From the NCBI GenBank assembly GCA_032358165.1, contig JAALGY010000041.1:2294001-2358000 (forward strand): a stretch of DNA of 64,000 nt. The letters are read 5' to 3'. A program made the translations under genes and the position numbers. The stretch comes from Diplosphaera chodatii. Its lineage: Eukaryota > Chlorophyta > Trebouxiophyceae > Prasiolales > Stichococcaceae. This document shows positions 60,897 to 64,000 of the stretch, piece by piece (position 1 is the stretch's first letter; every line of letters starts with the position of its first letter). Below the pieces are notes generated by a model. The model ran no database searches. It saw only the letters and a list, made by a program, of their open reading frames with translations, and was not told where the DNA came from.

Positions 60897-63252
60897 ATGG
60901 CCAGCGCATCACTGGACCTCAGCCAGACGCTTTCCGGTCACACAGACAGAGTGTGGGCGCTAGCATGGTCTCCAGCAGGCAAGCTGACCGAGCATCGCGC
61001 AATGGGCATGCATGCACTAAGCCAATAGCGAAATTGCTGCCGACCCCACAGACAAATTCATCAAATTGGTCATCAACCAGCCTTCTGATAGAGATGTCGC
61101 AACTTGTTCGCTTCCTGTCGTGACATTCAGCATGCCGCCACTGCACATGTGCATGACATGCATGCGATCATAGCACCGATTCTATGGTTAACTAGTGGCA
61201 CGCCGGACATCCTGGCATGCGCGGTGCTGCTGACAATGCTGCGTTGCGACACGCTGCAGGTGACATGCTGGCCAGCTGCGGCGGCGACCGCACCGTGCGC
61301 ATCTGGAGCTGCCATGGCGAGGTGGACGGCTGGTGCTGCGACGCGCTGCTGGAGGAGGTGCGTTGCCTTTCCTGCCTTCGTGACTGGTGGGCGGGAACCC
61401 CGCGAGCTCAGCTAGAACGTGATGGCTTGTCTCTAGGCCTGAGCATGTTGAGGTGGCACGGCTCAGGAGGAGCACGACCGCACCATCCGCTCCATCAGCT
61501 GGTCCCCCGACGGGCGCTGCCTCGCCACCGCCAGCTTCGATGCGTCCACCGCCATCTGGCGCGTCCAGGTGCGACGCTGGCGCCGATGCTGCACCCTGGT
61601 TGCTGCGATTTATGGGAAGGCCAGCGGGCTGGCCTTCCCAGCAGCACTGAAAAGCGTCCAATCATCAGCAAATGTGATTGGGCAACTTGCATAGCATGGG
61701 CCAGCTGCCATGGTCCAGCTTAAGGAAGGCTGTAAGAGTGCAAGCCATAGCAGATTGGAATGCGAGCTTCCCCATCATTGCTGACGCTGTGTCAAGGGCA
61801 GGACGCCGCCTGGGAGCTGGTGGCCACTTTGGAAGGCCACGAAAACGAGGTCAAGTCGGTGGCATGGTCGCCCGCAGGCACCATGATTGCCACCTGCGGC
61901 CGTGATCGCAGGTACTTTGTTTTGCCACGCATCTTTGACCGGTGCGGGCCATGTACAGCCTGCAGCAACACTGCTTTGATTAAGCCACTGTGTGTTTTGA
62001 CACATTGTCATGCTGCTGCAGCGTCTGGATCTGGGAGTCCCTGCCTGACAACGAGTTCGAGGTCGTTGATGTGAAGCAGGGGCACTCGCAGGCAAGTTGT
62101 TGTCTGCCAATTGTCTACCCGCCGTGTACACCTGCTGTGCTGCTCTGCGCCACGTAGTGCAGCATGCCATTCGCAGGGCTACTGCAGTCGGTGCAGCGGG
62201 TTTGCATGCTGATTTTGTGCAGGATGTGAAAATGGTGGCATGGCATCCGGATGGCGAGCTGCTGGCATCTGCCAGCTACGATGACAGCATCAAGCTGTGG
62301 CGCGATGTTGGGGACGAGTGGGAGTGCGTCCAGACGCTGTCAGGTGGGGCTCTGCAGTATGCACATTCCTATTGGACGTTTTTGAGTGCGCCTCTGTCAC
62401 CCTAATACAAGGCAGGGTGGGCCGATCTCGGCTGCAATCTGTGCCATCTGCGTGATTTCCAAAGCGAGCCTTGAACCTGTCAGAGTCGCTGGGAAATGTG
62501 CGCACCTCCTGGTGCAGGGCCTGGATTGGGGCATTCCTCGACAGTCTGGGCGCTTGCCTTCGACTCAACGGGGTCCAAGATGGTCTCCTGCAGCGATGAC
62601 ACCAGCTTGAAGATCTGGACTGACACGAAGGGTGAACTTCTTGTGCAACTGGGCTGCAATAAGGGCACATTTGGGACACGCCACCAAGGCTCATCTGCCA
62701 AGCGCTCAAAACACACCTTACTGCACAGGGAAGCTCGGCTGGAAGCTGGAGCAGACGCTGACGGGGCACCACTCTCGCACAGTCTTCTCAGTGGACTGGT
62801 CAGCAGCGGGGTGGATAGCCTCTGGTGCGGGCGACAATTCCATCTGCATTTTTGCACGGCAGCAGGCCCAGCAGCAGGAGGTGGCGGCAGCCAGCAAAGT
62901 ACCACCGGAAGCATCCGCAGCGAGCCCAACTGGCAATGATGTCGCGGTAGCCGACACCTTTGCAGCCGCTGCAGCAGACGGTATGGCAGCACCTGCAGCA
63001 GATGGTGCCACACCAGCACCTCATCACAGCTATCAGCATAAAGCAGCCACACAAGAGGCGGGCTCTTCACCCACCCAGCAGCAAGCTCAGCGACAGCCCC
63101 AGCAGACGCAGAGCCTGTTCCAGCCGCTGACACAGCGCGCAGATGCCCATGCAGCAGATGTCAACTGCGTGCGCTGGCATCCCACAGACAGCAGTCTGCT
63201 GGCGTCTGCAAGCGATGACAACACGATCAAGCTGTGGCGGTTGCATTTATGA
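60897..63252 (+). CDS. CIAO1: CIAO1, WD40 protein of cytosolic Fe-S assembly targeting complex
   Basis: CIAO1/Cia1 is the seven-bladed propeller that, with MMS19 and CIAO2B, delivers Fe-S clusters to cytosolic and nuclear proteins. Eight exons (60897-60978, 61260-61357, 61467-61568, 61802-61911, 62022-62091, 62223-62343, 62518-62631, 62729-63252) are phase-matched, 406 residues. Blades visible: [126 protein letters not shown] and [20 protein letters not shown]. The family is usually 330-350 residues; here about 75 extra Ala/Gln-rich residues (about 62865-63140) sit before the last blade. Introns 60979-61259 and 62092-62222 have GC donors. Ends IKLWRLHL at TGA 63250-63252. Confidence 0.95.
60979..61259 (+). 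other. GC-AG intron in CIAO1 (281 bp)
   Basis: The donor is AGCAG then GCAAGC; the acceptor is CTGCAG. The phase-1 joint LAWSPAG to [15 protein letters not shown] is dictated by the WD repeat. Confidence 0.88.
62092..62222 (+). other. GC-AG intron in CIAO1 (131 bp)
   Basis: The donor is CAG then GCAAGT; the acceptor is TGTGCAG. The phase-0 joint VKQGHSQ to DVKMVAWHP is dictated by the WD repeat. Confidence 0.88.
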
Positions 63253-64000
63253 CACCATGAACAGCAATGTGGACACCCTCGCTGCAGCGCCCTATCCAAC
63301 CATGCAGGTGCAAGCTGTGTTTCAAGGACCTTTAAAACATGCAGCACTATGCCTATGTGATTGTAATCGCACGTGGCATTCTGTTAAGATAGCTATATTC
63401 ACCAGTGGATAAACTGCATGTGCAGGTTGAGATGTATTATGCATGAGCAGGAGAAGGACGGACGTAAATATTGTGTAGGTGGTCTGGGCAAAGGAGACTC
63501 CTGCGCATTACATGGGGAGTTGCAACAGACCAGGTCTGTGCAGGAAGGCTGTGCACCACTGTGCAACAGCGCAATTATCGTGGCGAACAGTCCAAACAAC
63601 TGTAAGCCGTATGCAGCAAGAAGCCTCAAAGTCTGAGCATTCGAAATGTGTACCCTCTTCGATCAGCCAACACCACCAAGTACGCGCATGACTTGCGCAC
63701 AACTTCCAGGTTATTCCGATCTGAATTGAAACCAAACCAACACCCACCATATTGATGCACTTGGCACCCCACAGAGCCACAGAAATTGTTTTGACAAGAC
63801 ATCGGGAGTTGTGACCCGGGCACACCGCACTCAAAAATTGGGGTGGCTCACAGGAAAGGCTGGCCGCTCAAGAAGAGGCGCAGCACAGGGTTTTCGGGTC
63901 AAGGCACAGGCAGCTGCGCCAAGACGCACAAATGTTTGTTGATTGACAACGTGCTTGAATGCACTTGCCACCATTGCACACCGGCTGTAACTTCCATCAC
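63253..64000. other. Downstream of CIAO1 to window end, nothing firm seen
   Basis: About 750 bp. TGTAA pentamers occur near 63600 and 63987. No protein-like frame with splice support. Confidence 0.4.

Overview
The window looks like nuclear DNA of a green alga, probably a GC-rich chlorophyte. Genes lie on both strands and are cut into many short exons by introns of about 80-350 bp that nearly all end in (T/C)GCAG. Codon use is GC-rich. Several products are plant- or alga-type: DA1-like LIM protein, plant-like yippee, plastid-targeted NAD(P)-binding protein, MRS2-type CorA. A DZIP1/Iguana-like gene suggests a lineage that makes or once made flagella. I saw no bacterial operon, phage, CRISPR array, rRNA or intact tRNA. 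The species is not named by the sequence. Exons were assembled by eye, requiring splice signals and matching phases.

Layout: 82-451 (-) short unassigned gene; 1265-4090 (-) sorbitol-dehydrogenase-like enzyme with a 47-bp minisatellite over a splice donor; 5583-6350 (-) LSm10-like Sm protein; 7287-8511 (-) MRS2 Mg transporter lacking its membrane domain, next to a structured non-coding tract (6680-7286); 9004-12881 (+) TMEM135-like protein; 13745-15916 (-) Mpv17/PMP22 protein; 16326-19334 (-) DA1-like UIM-LIM-peptidase; 20022-21944 (-) N-acylated UIM protein; 22840-28998 (+) DZIP1-like coiled-coil protein; 29210-31631 (-) ING-type protein with a Tudor-like domain; 32373-35427 (+) VPS4; 36004-38986 (+) GT61-like glycosyltransferase; 39810-40931 (+) secreted Cys-rich protein; 41389-42033 (+) orphan ORF; 42102-46239 (+) unassigned membrane protein; 46463-50389 (+) plastid NAD(P)-binding protein with SLFGG repeats; 51199-51537 (+) yippee; 52050-55553 (-) prolyl-tRNA synthetase; 56357-57237 (+) prefoldin subunit 2; 57545-58965 (-) FCP1/NIF-type HAD protein; 59455-60256 (+) ATP synthase subunit g; 60897-63252 (+) CIAO1.

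These are mostly housekeeping genes and do not form one pathway. A loose ubiquitin/membrane theme exists: DA1-like peptidase, its UIM neighbour and VPS4. Divergent pairs with 0.5-0.9 kb between starts are MRS2/TMEM135, UIM/DZIP1, ING/VPS4 and HAD/ATPase-g.

The most unusual genome-level signal is the number of GC-AG introns. Seven phase-consistent cases with a GCAAG(T/C) donor sit in five conserved genes, with five further weaker candidates, among roughly 100 introns. The most unusual proteins are the ING-Tudor architecture, the SLFGG-repeat protein, the UIM-sharing gene pair and the truncated MRS2.
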